From: Pediococcus damnosus
GTDB taxonomy: Bacteria > Bacillota > Bacilli > Lactobacillales > Lactobacillaceae
Reading direction: 5' to 3'
NCBI RefSeq assembly: GCF_001437255.1
Contig: NZ_JQBD01000002.1
Span: 1 to 63,155, forward strand
DNA length: 63,155 bases
In this document: positions 32,882-41,453 of the stretch, piece by piece
Layout of the letters: every line of letters starts with the position of its first letter
How positions within the stretch are numbered: position 1 is the first letter of the stretch
Position numbers and translations under genes: made by a program
The notes under the pieces: generated by a model
Database searches by the model: none
What the model saw: the letters and a program-made list of their open reading frames with translations, nothing else
Told to the model about the DNA's origin: nothing

Positions 32882-34665
32882 AACTCCAAAACTGCATTAA
32901 ATACTTCTTGCGGTAAATCACTAGTATTTTTAGCAGATTTACGTTTGTTAACTCCCTGACGGTGAAGCAATGCCTGTTTCTTAGCAGCGCCCTTTTTCCC
33001 ACCAGAAGTGGCACCTTTTCTTAGCGGTGGAATGTCAACTCTGGCAACGGCCTTACCTTCCACCACCGCCTGCACAGGGGTAGGATAAAGGCGTCGTGGT
33101 ACCGCAACCTTTAATTTCTTAACCAATTCCTGAGTTAGTTTATCAGCGTCCTGACGGTGAACTACAAAAGATAAAGCATCAACGGTCGCATAGTTAATAT
33201 CAACTTCAACTTTGACCAGATCAGCAACCTCATAGTCGAGCGCCGTCGTATCCAAAGTGGCATACCCGTGTGACACGGATTTTAACTGATTGAAAAACTC
33301 ATAAGCCACTTCCGAAGTCGGCATTTTATACGTTAAGACAATCAAATCTGCCTGATTATCCATGTCTAATAACGTACTTTTGTGCTTTTCCGCCAGTTTC
33401 ATAACTTCGCTCAATAAGTCATTCGGCGTGGTGATCTCCGCCTTAACAAATGGTTCTTCGACATAGGAAATTTTTGAGAATTCTGGAAAATTAATTGGAT
33501 TGTTCACAATCATCGGTTCTGTTTTCCCGTTTAAATACACATGATAGGTAACGTTTGGTGCAGTCGTGAGAACCTCCAAACCATATTCATCCTGCAAACG
33601 TTCACGAATAATCTGCAAATGCAGCATCCCTAGAAAGCCACAGCGAAATCCAGCCCCAAGTGCTTCCGAGTTTTCAAGTGTGTAGTGAAACGAAGAATCA
33701 TTTAAAGATAACTTTTCAATTGCTAATTTCAATTCATTATAATTATTGTCTTTCGGATAGAAACCGGCAAATACCATCGATTTAGCCGGTTCATAGCCAG
33801 CCAGTGGTTGTTTAGTTGTATTGGTAACCGAAGTCATGGTATCTCCAACTCGGACTAATTGTGGATCTTTCAAACCCGTGACCACGTAACCAACATCCCC
33901 CGCGTTTAACTCATCAATAGGTGTCATATTTGGCGCAAAGTAGCCCAGTGAATTAGCAGAAACCTTTGTTTGTTTGGCCATTAATAACAAGTCGTCATCT
34001 GCTTTTATCGAGCCATCAATCAACCGGACATACGCGATAATCCCCTTAAAAGCATCATACATATAGTCGAATACCAGCGCTTTTAGCGGTGCATGCTTGT
34101 CTCCGGTTGGTGCCGGGATCGTGGTTCGAATGGCCTCTAAAACTTCGTGAACGCCCATCCCCGTCTTAGCAGAGATTTTCAGCATGTCTAAATTTTCAAA
34201 ACTGGAATCCAATTTTTGAATTTGAGCTTCCGTTCTTGGCACATCTGCAGCGTCACTATCAACCTTGTTAATCACTGGAATAATCACTAAATGATTCTGT
34301 TTGGCAAGTCGTAAATTGGCTACCGTTTGCGCCTGGACACCCTGAGTGGCATCAACCAACAGAACGGCACCATCACTCGCTGCTAAGCTTTTGGAAACTT
34401 CATAAGAAAAATCCACATGTCCGGGGGTATCAATAAAGTTATATTCATACGTTTGCCCATCATCAGCTTCATAATGATTCCGCACTGTTCTCGATTTGAC
34501 GGTAATTCCATGAGCCTGTTCAACTTCCATGTCATCCAATAACTGGGCCTTTGTGTCCCGCTCACTAACGGTATGGGTTTGTTCCATGATGCGATCGGCC
34601 AAGGTCGACTTACCGTGATCAATATGGGCAATGATTGAGAAGTTCCGAATGTTTGCTTGCTTCAT
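32872..34665 (-). CDS. lepA: Elongation factor 4 (back-translocating GTPase LepA)
   Basis: Ribosome-dependent translational GTPase of 597 aa. G motifs: AHIDHGKST near residue 14, DTPGHVDFSYEV (G3), and NKVDSDAA (G4). The EF-G-like domains II, III and V follow, and the unique LepA C-terminal domain ends PPLRKGATSGGKKGAAKKQALLHRQGVNKRKSA. Complete. Its stop codon lies inside the palindromic repeat that follows it. Confidence 0.96.
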   Translation of the reverse strand: MKQANIRNFSIIAHIDHGKSTLADRIMEQTHTVSERDTKAQLLDDMEVEQAHGITVKSRTVRNHYEADDGQTYEYNFIDTPGHVDFSYEVSKSLAASDGAVLLVDATQGVQAQTVANLRLAKQNHLVIIPVINKVDSDAADVPRTEAQIQKLDSSFENLDMLKISAKTGMGVHEVLEAIRTTIPAPTGDKHAPLKALVFDYMYDAFKGIIAYVRLIDGSIKADDDLLLMAKQTKVSANSLGYFAPNMTPIDELNAGDVGYVVTGLKDPQLVRVGDTMTSVTNTTKQPLAGYEPAKSMVFAGFYPKDNNYNELKLAIEKLSLNDSSFHYTLENSEALGAGFRCGFLGMLHLQIIRERLQDEYGLEVLTTAPNVTYHVYLNGKTEPMIVNNPINFPEFSKISYVEEPFVKAEITTPNDLLSEVMKLAEKHKSTLLDMDNQADLIVLTYKMPTSEVAYEFFNQLKSVSHGYATLDTTALDYEVADLVKVEVDINYATVDALSFVVHRQDADKLTQELVKKLKVAVPRRLYPTPVQAVVEGKAVARVDIPPLRKGATSGGKKGAAKKQALLHRQGVNKRKSAKNTSDLPQEVFNAVLELDL

Positions 34666-34733
34666 TTTTTATTTATCTACTTTCTTTTTTAATTGCTGAT
34701 CGGTATAAACTGATTTGTCGTCTGCTTAATTAT

Positions 34734-35153
34734 TTACATTTTACTAGCTTGTTTTTCTTCTTTAACATACTGTCTCGCTTGATTAATCGTTTCAACGGCC
34801 TCCGGAGATTGATAGATATTTAATTTGTAATCAATTTCCTTTAAATTTTCGGTTAATTGTTGCTGCTTGGCCAAAACTTTCGCTCGTTGCGCCGAAAGTA
34901 ATTTGATCCTTTTCCCAATTGTCGCCGATCCGGCCATCACGTAATCCACATACTGACGAATATCACTAATTTTCATATCCGTATTTTTAAGGCAACAAAT
35001 CGTATGAATGATGCTCAGATCGGATTCCGTAAACGTTCGATAACCCGCCTCGTTTCGCATCACAAAGGGCAACAAGCCTTGTTTATCATAAAAACGGAGT
35101 GTGTAAATCGACAAGCCTGTCTTTTGGGCAACCTCTTTAATCGTATAAGTCAT
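34734..35153 (-). CDS. MerR-family transcriptional regulator
   Basis: Regulator of 139 aa with the MerR N-terminal HTH (YTIKEVAQKTGLSIYTLRFYDKQGLLPFVMRNEAGYRTF) and a helical C-terminal dimerisation region (about 75-120). No metal-binding cysteine cluster in the effector part, so it probably senses an organic compound or stress. It is divergent from an NAD-dependent reductase, and the promoter of that gene has the MerR-type 19-base spacer with a dyad; it is therefore the likely activator of its neighbour. Confidence 0.88.
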   Translation of the reverse strand: MTYTIKEVAQKTGLSIYTLRFYDKQGLLPFVMRNEAGYRTFTESDLSIIHTICCLKNTDMKISDIRQYVDYVMAGSATIGKRIKLLSAQRAKVLAKQQQLTENLKEIDYKLNIYQSPEAVETINQARQYVKEEKQASKM

Positions 35154-35180
35154 ATTTTATCTCTTTTCGTAAATTAAGTC

Positions 35181-35211
35181 TTGCCCTAGAGTTATGTCGA
35201 GGGTTTATGGT
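35181..35211 (+). promoter_or_regulatory. MerR-type promoter with 19-base spacer
   Basis: TTGCCC (35181-35186) and TATGGT (35206-35211) are 19 bases apart, the overlong spacer typical of MerR-activated promoters. The spacer holds the dyad CCCTAGAG / TCGAGGG. It reads toward the reductase gene at 35261. Confidence 0.65.
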
Positions 35212-35260
35212 TATCATCATAAACAATAACTAACAAACATTCAACTACATGGAGGTAATT

Positions 35261-36283
35261 ATGAAAAAAACTGTTTTAGTAACTGGTGGTAATGGCTTTT
35301 TGAGCATGCAACTGATTTTGGAGCTTTTAAAACAAGGATACACGGTCCGAACTACTTTACGATTGCTTCAAAAAAAATCTGGTGTCTTGGCGACCCTCAA
35401 GGCCAATCATGCAGTCAATCTTGGAAACTTAAATTTCGTCGTCGCTGATTTAACCAGTGATACTGGTTGGCAAGATGCCATGCAGGGAATGACCTACGTT
35501 TTAAGTGTCGCTGCACCCATGTTTTCAACCGATAAAGCTCATATAAATGATGCCAAGGATGGTATTTTACGCATTCTTAAACAGGCCCAATTAGCTCAGG
35601 TAAAACGCGTGGTGATGACCGCCAATTTTGGCGCCATCGGTTTTAGTAATAAGGATAAACATTCGGTAACGACCGAAACAGACTGGACTAATTTTGATGA
35701 AAAAGGTTTCTCTTTATATGAAAAATCAAAAGCAATCGCCGAAAAAGCTGCCTGGCAATTTATGGATAAATCATCCAGCAATTTAGAATTTACCACTATT
35801 AATCCAGTGGCAATTCTTGGGACCTCCCTCAACGAACATGTTTCTGGGAGCTTTGGGTTAATCAAAAGTTTGATTGACGGCTCGCTCAAAATGATTCCTA
35901 ATATTCCCTTAAACGTGGTCGATGTGCGTGACGTCGTTGATTTACACATTCGGGCCATGACAAATCCAAAGGCGAATGGCGAGCGTTTCATTGCCAGTGA
36001 GGATGGTCAAATTTCACTGCCAGAAATTGCTGCCTTAATCAGGAAAGCTCGTCCTCAGCTTAGTGATCAAATTCCGACAAAAATTATGCCAAACTGGATA
36101 ATGCGAGTTGGTGCTCCGTTTAGTAAGCAAGCTCAAGAAGGTAAGTTACTCTTGGATATCAACCGCAACGTTAGCAATCAAAAGGCTAAACAGGTGTTGG
36201 GATGGCAACCGCTGAGTAACAATGAAGAAACTGTTCTGGGTGCCGTTGATTCTTTGGTTAAATATGATCTGCTGAAAAAATAA
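35261..36283 (+). CDS. NAD(P)-dependent epimerase/dihydroflavonol-reductase-like protein
   Basis: Extended short-chain dehydrogenase of about 340 aa. The nucleotide loop is VTGGNGFLSMQL (GxxGxxx form), the YxxxK catalytic pair is in FSLYEKSKAIAEKAAW near residue 150, and VNPVAILG-like TINPVAILGTS follows. It resembles the cinnamoyl-CoA/dihydroflavonol reductase branch used for aldehydes and ketones. ATG at 35261 has GGAGG upstream. Likely induced through the divergent MerR regulator. Substrate unknown. Confidence 0.85.
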   Translation: MKKTVLVTGGNGFLSMQLILELLKQGYTVRTTLRLLQKKSGVLATLKANHAVNLGNLNFVVADLTSDTGWQDAMQGMTYVLSVAAPMFSTDKAHINDAKDGILRILKQAQLAQVKRVVMTANFGAIGFSNKDKHSVTTETDWTNFDEKGFSLYEKSKAIAEKAAWQFMDKSSSNLEFTTINPVAILGTSLNEHVSGSFGLIKSLIDGSLKMIPNIPLNVVDVRDVVDLHIRAMTNPKANGERFIASEDGQISLPEIAALIRKARPQLSDQIPTKIMPNWIMRVGAPFSKQAQEGKLLLDINRNVSNQKAKQVLGWQPLSNNEETVLGAVDSLVKYDLLKK

Positions 36284-36291
36284 GCATAAGG

Positions 36292-36326
36292 AGTCAATCT
36301 ACTGCACACGTAGATTGACTTTTTTG
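36292..36326 (+). terminator. Intrinsic terminator
   Basis: Perfect stem AGTCAATCTAC (36292-36302) / GTAGATTGACT (36310-36320) followed by a T-run. Confidence 0.85.
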
Positions 36327-36463
36327 TTTTATTTTTTTGGATTAATCCTTATGTTGATCAAAGAATCCCGAAGCTAATGAAATTAAAAATTGATCAACTA
36401 TTTATGCGTATTTAAAATTAGAGAAATTAATAAGCAGTTTTTTATAAGTATGATGTGTATAGA

Positions 36464-36493
36464 TTGAAAATACACAAGTATGTATTATATAAT
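36464..36493 (+). promoter_or_regulatory. Promoter of the hicAB operon
   Basis: TTGAAA (36464-36469) and TATAAT (36488-36493) are 18 bases apart. The spacer contains CAAGTATGT (36475-36483), which recurs at 38360-38368 before the orphan hicB, and may be part of a HicB operator. Confidence 0.65.
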
Positions 36494-36510
36494 TTAAGGA
36501 GTGCTTTAGA

Positions 36511-36699
36511 TTGCCCATAAAAACTAGAAAATTTGAGAATATCTTACGCAAAAATGGCTTTGAAGCTATTCGTCAAACAGGTTCTCATCGAACTTATTAC
36601 AACCCTGATACGCACAAGCAACTGGTCGTTCCAATTCATGCCCGAGAAATACCAAAAGGACTCTTGAATAAAATGATGAAACAGGCCGGTCTAAAATAA
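36511..36699 (+). CDS. hicA: HicA-type mRNA interferase toxin
   Basis: Small dsRBD-fold toxin of 62 aa that cuts mRNA. The family features are clear: KTRKFENILRKNGFEAIRQTGSHRTYYNP, with the catalytic histidine in GSH, followed by PIHAREIPKGLLNKMMKQAGL. It starts with TTG nine bases after AAGGAG, which would keep its translation low. The HicB antitoxin gene begins 46 bases downstream. Confidence 0.92.
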   Translation: MPIKTRKFENILRKNGFEAIRQTGSHRTYYNPDTHKQLVVPIHAREIPKGLLNKMMKQAGLK

Positions 36700-36745
36700 A
36701 AATTTGTCGGTTTAGTCCACAGCCAACCACTAGAAAGGAACTATT

Positions 36746-37138
36746 ATGAAAAAAGCCAACATCGTGACATATCCAGCATTAATCACACCAGATGAACACA
36801 ACACTTATGATATTGAATTCGTGGATATTCCAGAAGCCTTGTCATTTGGAAATTCGATTAACGATGCCGTCATTCATGGTCAAGAAGCACTTGGCCTAGC
36901 TTTATACAGTCGCAAGCCATTACCTGCGGCAACTGCCATTGAGAATATTAACAAAGAAGATAACCAGATGATTGTCATTGTCTCCGTTGATTTGAACATT
37001 ATTAAATCACAGGTTAAAGAACCAACTATCCATAAAAATGTAACTGTACCCGCAGATCTAGCAGAGCAAGCCCAACAACAGGGCATTAATTTTTCGGCAA
37101 CTTTGTCAGATGCACTTAGAGAAAAACTTGATATTTAA
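36746..37138 (+). CDS. hicB: HicB-type antitoxin
   Basis: Antitoxin of 130 aa in the usual two parts: an N-terminal partial RNase H-like HicB domain (YPALITPDEHNTYDIEFVDIPEALSFGNSINDAV) that should bind HicA, and a C-terminal ribbon-helix-helix type DNA-binding segment (KNVTVPADLAEQAQQQGINFSATLSDALREKL). It follows hicA directly and is the natural antitoxin of this pair. AGAAAGGAACT precedes the ATG. Confidence 0.88.
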   Translation: MKKANIVTYPALITPDEHNTYDIEFVDIPEALSFGNSINDAVIHGQEALGLALYSRKPLPAATAIENINKEDNQMIVIVSVDLNIIKSQVKEPTIHKNVTVPADLAEQAQQQGINFSATLSDALREKLDI

Positions 37139-37166
37139 CTTCAATATTTAGAAAGGATCGATATTT

Positions 37167-37559
37167 ATGTCTGTTAAAAATAGAGAATATATTTATCCAG
37201 TAATTATTACACCAGAATCATCCGAACCACATACATTTACAGTTGAAATTCCGGATATTGATGGCATGACAGAAGGAAACAGTGTGAGCGACGCATTAGA
37301 TATGGCGGTTGATTATGTTGGCGCGTACAGTCTAGATAATGAATTACCACCATCGAATACTAATTTACCCAAACAACATGGAAATCAAATTATTTCGCTC
37401 ATTCAAGTTCACCCTGATGAATATCGGCGGAAACATGACAACAAAGTTATCAAAAAAACATTATCCATTCCAAACTATCTAAACGAACTAGGGAAAGAAC
37501 AAAACATCAATTTTTCAGAAGTCCTCACTGAATCACTCAAAGAAAGACTTAAAATCTAA
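37167..37559 (+). CDS. Second HicB-type protein in the hic operon
   Basis: A 130 aa protein of the same plan as the preceding antitoxin: HicB-like N-terminal domain (YPVIITPESSEPHTFTVEIPDIDGMTEGNSVSDAL) and C-terminal RHH segment (KKTLSIPNYLNELGKEQNINFSEVLTESLKERL). It starts 28 bases after the first hicB and so is in the same operon, yet there is only one toxin. The sequence has clearly diverged from the first copy. It might be a second antitoxin, a corepressor, or an orphan defence against foreign HicA toxins. Confidence 0.82.
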   Translation: MSVKNREYIYPVIITPESSEPHTFTVEIPDIDGMTEGNSVSDALDMAVDYVGAYSLDNELPPSNTNLPKQHGNQIISLIQVHPDEYRRKHDNKVIKKTLSIPNYLNELGKEQNINFSEVLTESLKERLKI

Positions 37560-37602
37560 ATAACTGTTTTGTTTCCTTCAACTTTCAGATAATCCAACAG
37601 TA

Positions 37603-37646
37603 AAATGCATTTCAAACTATCAAAACAGTTTGAAATGCATTTTTGA
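37603..37646. terminator. Bidirectional intrinsic terminator
   Basis: Perfect 15 bp stem AAATGCATTTCAAAC (37603-37617) / GTTTGAAATGCATTT (37628-37642). It separates the hic operon from the convergent reductase gene. Confidence 0.8.
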
Positions 37647-37666
37647 TTTAATCCTAATTCAGTTCT

Positions 37667-38188
37667 TTACTTTCTTTGCAAATGCAATTCCGCCAATTGG
37701 TCATAATGGTTTACTCCTATCAATTTCAACCGTGTAGCGTAGTCCCCGTCAGGAAAAAGACGAATCCCTCTCCCTAATAAAACAGGGGCAATTTGAATCC
37801 ACCACTCATCAATCAAATCTTCGGCCACCAAATCGGTAACAATCTGACCACCACCCACGATCCAAATATTACCGCCAGGCTGTTTCAGTAGTTGTTGAAC
37901 CAAATTTACAGGTGCAACGGATTTATAAATGGCATCCTCTTCTTTCCCCTGTCGAGTTCTTGAAAGAACATAATTAGTTTTATCCGGAAAAAGTGGCTCA
38001 TCATGCATTGCCTTTTTCGTTACTTCATAAGTCTTCCGTCCCATAATCGTGGTATCAACTTGGTTTAAAAATTGATCGGTATTAGCTTTGTCGCCATCAG
38101 CAGTATCAAACAACCATTGCAAATCATGTTGTGGGGTTGCTAAATAACCATCTAAAGATATGGCACCATAAAATTGAACTTTTCGCAT
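37667..38188 (-). CDS. Dihydrofolate reductase-like / RibD C-terminal domain protein
   Basis: Stand-alone RibD-C domain protein of 173 aa (YyaP/YwjB type). Features: ISLDGYLATPQHDLQWLF at the N-terminus, TIMGRKTYE, GGNIWIVGGGQIV and PVLLGRGIRLF, i.e. the NADPH-binding DHFR fold. Function in these small family members is not settled; reduction of a pteridine or pyrimidine-like compound is assumed. It sits between the hic operon and the orphan hicB, transcribed the other way. Confidence 0.82.
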   Translation of the reverse strand: MRKVQFYGAISLDGYLATPQHDLQWLFDTADGDKANTDQFLNQVDTTIMGRKTYEVTKKAMHDEPLFPDKTNYVLSRTRQGKEEDAIYKSVAPVNLVQQLLKQPGGNIWIVGGGQIVTDLVAEDLIDEWWIQIAPVLLGRGIRLFPDGDYATRLKLIGVNHYDQLAELHLQRK

Positions 38189-38320
38189 TAACGCATTACT
38201 CCTTTTTTACTAATTCCATGTTTCCAATTTTAAAAGATCTCATAGTCACTTTCATCTTTATTGTTTAAAATTTTATGAACGAAAAGATTACTTACATTTT
38301 CCTGATGAACAAATCTTTTT

Positions 38321-38338
38321 ATTTAGCACGTGCTAAAT
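38321..38338. promoter_or_regulatory. 18-base perfect palindrome before the orphan hicB
   Basis: ATTTAGCAC followed directly by its reverse complement GTGCTAAAT. It lies just upstream of an AT-rich promoter-like stretch and is a good operator candidate for the HicB protein or for the divergent reductase gene. Confidence 0.5.
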
Positions 38339-38401
38339 ACGTGTTAATATAATATTATGCAAGTATGTTTTAAAAAGTAGAAACCACTAGATAATATTTG
38401 G

Positions 38402-38422
38402 AAACAAGCAGGTCTCAAATAA
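38402..38422 (+). pseudogene. Stump of a hicA gene
   Basis: The codons read KQAGLK-stop, identical in protein sequence to the C-terminal end of the intact HicA, with silent base differences. About 40 bases upstream lies CAAGTATGT (38360-38368), which also precedes the intact hicA. In the intact locus 224 bases separate the start of this motif from the hicA stop, here only 62, so about 160 bases with most of the toxin gene are gone. Confidence 0.6.
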
Positions 38423-38456
38423 GGCCAGAGTTATATTGAAGGGAGTAATGTTTATT

Positions 38457-38855
38457 ATGAAATATCTGTATTTTGCCGTACTCAGCGCTACTGAAGACAA
38501 AACCAAAATGGAAGTCTCTTTTCCTGACTTAAGACCCCACGCAGCAACATTTGGTAACGATTTACCTGACGCTTTGCATATGGCACATGATGCTCTGGAA
38601 GGATATTTACTCACTGCAGAGGATTTTAAAGAAAAATTACCTACCCCGACTTCCTATGAAAATTTATCTATTAGCAAAGGGGAGTTACTGGTTCCTATTG
38701 AAGTAGATACAACACTGGCTCGTGAACGTGAACAAAACCAAATAGTAAAAAAGACATTGACGATTCCCAAATACCTAAATGACTTAGGAAATGCAAATAA
38801 AATCAATTTTTCAGCTACATTAACTAATGCATTAAAAGAAAAACTTGATGTTTAA
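38457..38855 (+). CDS. Orphan HicB-type antitoxin
   Basis: Third HicB family protein in this region, about 132 aa, with the N-terminal domain KYLYFAVLSATEDKTKMEVSFPDL and the C-terminal RHH-like segment KKTLTIPKYLNDLGNANKINFSATLTNALKEKL. An earlier ATG at 38448 is possible. The matching toxin is only a stump. It may persist as an antidote to HicA proteins or as a repressor of the other hic operon. Confidence 0.82.
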   Translation: MKYLYFAVLSATEDKTKMEVSFPDLRPHAATFGNDLPDALHMAHDALEGYLLTAEDFKEKLPTPTSYENLSISKGELLVPIEVDTTLAREREQNQIVKKTLTIPKYLNDLGNANKINFSATLTNALKEKLDV

Positions 38856-38919
38856 AATTTAAATTCACTCATCAATAGACATTCGAGCTGGAATTGCTTG
38901 TGCAAAACTATTAGTCCAT

Positions 38920-38955
38920 AAAAAAATCGCTCATTCGTTTTGAATGGGTGATTTT
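38920..38955 (-). terminator. Intrinsic terminator of the second ABC exporter operon
   Basis: Stem AAATCGCTCATTC / GAATGGGTGATTT with a T-run on the minus strand; it lies about 25 bases beyond the exporter stop. Confidence 0.75.
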
Positions 38956-38978
38956 ATGTTTCCTAAACCATTTAGTTT

Positions 38979-40751
38979 TTAACCTGCAAATTGATTTTCC
39001 ACATATTCATGATAGATTGGTAATTTATCAATCAATTCATGATGCGTCCCATGACCACTCACTTTACCATCTTCAATAAAGTAAATTTGGTTGGCATTTA
39101 CAATTGTGCTCAAACGATGGGCACTGACCAAGGTGGTCCGATTGTGCATCAATTTTTCCAATGCTTTTTGAACCATCTTTTCTGATTCTGAATCCAAACT
39201 TGCAGTTGCTTCATCAAGAATTAAAATCTTCGGATCACGGAGAAATGCGCGTGCAATGGCAATTCTTTGCCGTTGACCACCAGATAATTTCACACCTCGT
39301 TCGCCAACCGTTGTATCAAGTCCATCATCCATTTTTTCGACAAATTCCTTTGCATAAGCCATTTCCAGCACATGCCAAAGCTGTTCATCAGAATACTCTT
39401 TCTTCAAACCATAGGTCAAGTTGTAACGAATTGTGCCACTCATTACAGCGGCTTCTTGCCCAACAATACCAATCTGTTGACGCCAATTCGTTAAGTTCAA
39501 GTCTTCAATGTTGGTATTGCCAATCGTAATTTTACCACTAGTTGGTTTGTAGTAACGTTCTAACAAACTAAAGATAGTTGTTTTCCCACCGCCGGAAGGG
39601 CCAGCAAATGCGATCACTGTATTTGGCTTTGCAGTAAAGGAAACATCCTGCAAAATTGGTTTGCCATCTTCATACGAAAAGTCAACATGTTTAACTGCCA
39701 AGGTTTGTCCTTGCGCAACAACTGTTTTCCCTTGATCCTGAACTTCTTCATCGACAGAAAGGAGTTCTTGAATCCGAGCGGTTGAGCCACTCGCTTTTGC
39801 CATTGCTGTGAAGAACTGACCCAGCATAGTGAATGGCCCAATCATTTGAACAAGATACATCAAAAATGAAATCAATGTTCCAAAGGTCATTGACCCATTA
39901 GCTACTCGACTTGCGCCATAAATTAACATCCCGATCATCATCCCCATCATGACCATCTGCATAACGGGTCCGGCAACAGAATCATAAACTGCTTCTTTAA
40001 GGCCAATTTGATAAAGTTTGTTAATGTCTTCATGACCAGATTTGCGTTCCGCATCCTCGGCAGTAGAAGATTTCACTAACCGGATTTCACCTAATGTTTC
40101 GCTGGCTTCACCATTAAATTTTGCCAAGGCGTCTTGACGCGTATGCGCAATTTTACGTGATAATGAAGTGATGGGGATAATACATAAGGTAACTAATGGC
40201 ACACTGATAAACATCAACAAGGTCATTTTCCAATCCATCGACAACATAAATGCCAGTGCTCCAACCAACTGAAGAATTGAAGTTACCATTGAAGGCATTG
40301 AATTGGCAAGTAAATCTTTCACTTGCGAAGTATCGTTAACCAGTCGCGAAGTGATTTCACCAGATTTAGTATCATCAAAATAACTAACTGGTAACCGCAA
40401 AATTTTATCCCAAAGGAATTTACGCAACTTACTGACCACATCTTCACCAAAAAATCCCAATGCAGATCCTGATGCTGCATTAACTATGGCGCCAACAACA
40501 AATAGCCCAATAACCAAAACCACAAGCTTAACATCGACAGTATGACCCAACTGGTTGACCAACTTTTGAGCAACCTTGGGCACAATTAAGTTGGCACCAG
40601 TGGCAATTAACCCTAACAACAGCCCCACAGTAAGCAACCAAAAATGAGGCTTTACTTTTCCGATTAACCGAGCAAAATCTTTAAAACTAAATTTTTGTTG
40701 CTTAAATTGTGGAGCCTGTTGCCCACTTTGTACTTCTTGTCTATTTTGCAT
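38979..40751 (-). CDS. ABC exporter, membrane-ATPase fusion (paralogue of the 20657 gene)
   Basis: Half-transporter of 590 aa, alike to the first exporter over its whole length, with six membrane segments, Walker A GPSGGGKTT, signature LSGGQRQRIAIARAF and Walker B ILILDEATASLDSE. The H-loop region reads SAHRLST instead of IAHRLST, keeping the histidine. The MarR gene is 31 bases upstream. Probably a homodimer or a heterodimer with the paralogue; drug or lipid export is the family role. No TMEM175 gene follows here. Confidence 0.9.
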   Translation of the reverse strand: MQNRQEVQSGQQAPQFKQQKFSFKDFARLIGKVKPHFWLLTVGLLLGLIATGANLIVPKVAQKLVNQLGHTVDVKLVVLVIGLFVVGAIVNAASGSALGFFGEDVVSKLRKFLWDKILRLPVSYFDDTKSGEITSRLVNDTSQVKDLLANSMPSMVTSILQLVGALAFMLSMDWKMTLLMFISVPLVTLCIIPITSLSRKIAHTRQDALAKFNGEASETLGEIRLVKSSTAEDAERKSGHEDINKLYQIGLKEAVYDSVAGPVMQMVMMGMMIGMLIYGASRVANGSMTFGTLISFLMYLVQMIGPFTMLGQFFTAMAKASGSTARIQELLSVDEEVQDQGKTVVAQGQTLAVKHVDFSYEDGKPILQDVSFTAKPNTVIAFAGPSGGGKTTIFSLLERYYKPTSGKITIGNTNIEDLNLTNWRQQIGIVGQEAAVMSGTIRYNLTYGLKKEYSDEQLWHVLEMAYAKEFVEKMDDGLDTTVGERGVKLSGGQRQRIAIARAFLRDPKILILDEATASLDSESEKMVQKALEKLMHNRTTLVSAHRLSTIVNANQIYFIEDGKVSGHGTHHELIDKLPIYHEYVENQFAG

Positions 40752-40782
40752 GTTTCTTTATCTCCAATTATTTATAATTATG

Positions 40783-41334
40783 TTATTTACGAAAATTGAA
40801 ACCGTTGGGAACCCCACCGAAATTTGGAGAATTAAATCTCCCATCAGCAGAATTGCCTTTCCAACCTCGTGGTCCATCCCATTTTGGTGATTTTTTTTCT
40901 AAATCTGCATTGAGTTTCGTTAGGATTTCAGTAAGTTGCTTTTGTTCCTCATCGGATAAAGCATCGAACATTGAATCCGATAAATCATCGTTAAACTGAC
41001 GGGCTTTGGTGATTGCCTGACGTCCTTGTTCAGTCAAAGAGATGAATGTGACCCGTTTATCATCAGGGGACTCCGTTTTTTTAACTAAACCGTTATCCTC
41101 AAGTTTTCCAACCAAAACACTGGCGGAGCTTGGCCGAATATCTAACTCTTCAACAATTTGTGAATTCGTCAATGAGTCTTTATCAAATAACAAACGGAGG
41201 ACACGTTGCTGGCCACGCTCATTACCACGCACATCATTTTCACTTTGCGTGCTTTTGATTGCTGCAAAAACAAATGCTTTCTGTTGAAATAACTTGCCGA
41301 ATTGATTCATAGGTTCTTTAATATCATTTGTCAT
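40783..41334 (-). CDS. MarR-family regulator of the second ABC exporter
   Basis: Winged-helix regulator of 183 aa. Its DNA-reading region LTNSQIVEELDIRPSSASVLVGKLEDNGLVKK is almost identical to that of the regulator at 22466, so both should bind the same sequence. The C-terminal tail beyond residue 155 is rich in Gly/Asn/Phe. It likely represses its own operon through the sites at 41366-41443. Confidence 0.88.
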   Translation of the reverse strand: MTNDIKEPMNQFGKLFQQKAFVFAAIKSTQSENDVRGNERGQQRVLRLLFDKDSLTNSQIVEELDIRPSSASVLVGKLEDNGLVKKTESPDDKRVTFISLTEQGRQAITKARQFNDDLSDSMFDALSDEEQKQLTEILTKLNADLEKKSPKWDGPRGWKGNSADGRFNSPNFGGVPNGFNFRK

Positions 41335-41365
41335 AATTGAATTCCTCTTTTTTTCTTTTTTTAGT

Positions 41366-41443
41366 TAGTTAGTTTCTAAATACTTTAACTAACAAAAATG
41401 ATTATAAAACGTTAGTTAGTTAAAGTCAACGTAAAACTAACTA
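41366..41443. promoter_or_regulatory. Candidate MarR operator cluster
   Basis: TAGTTAGTTT (41366-41375) and AAACTAACTA (41434-41443) are the same inverted pair as in front of the paralogous operon. Between them ACTTTAACTAAC (41382-41393) and GTTAGTTAAAGT (41415-41426) form another perfect 12 bp inverted repeat spaced by 21 bases. Confidence 0.65.
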
Positions 41444-41453
41444 TTTTTTAAAT

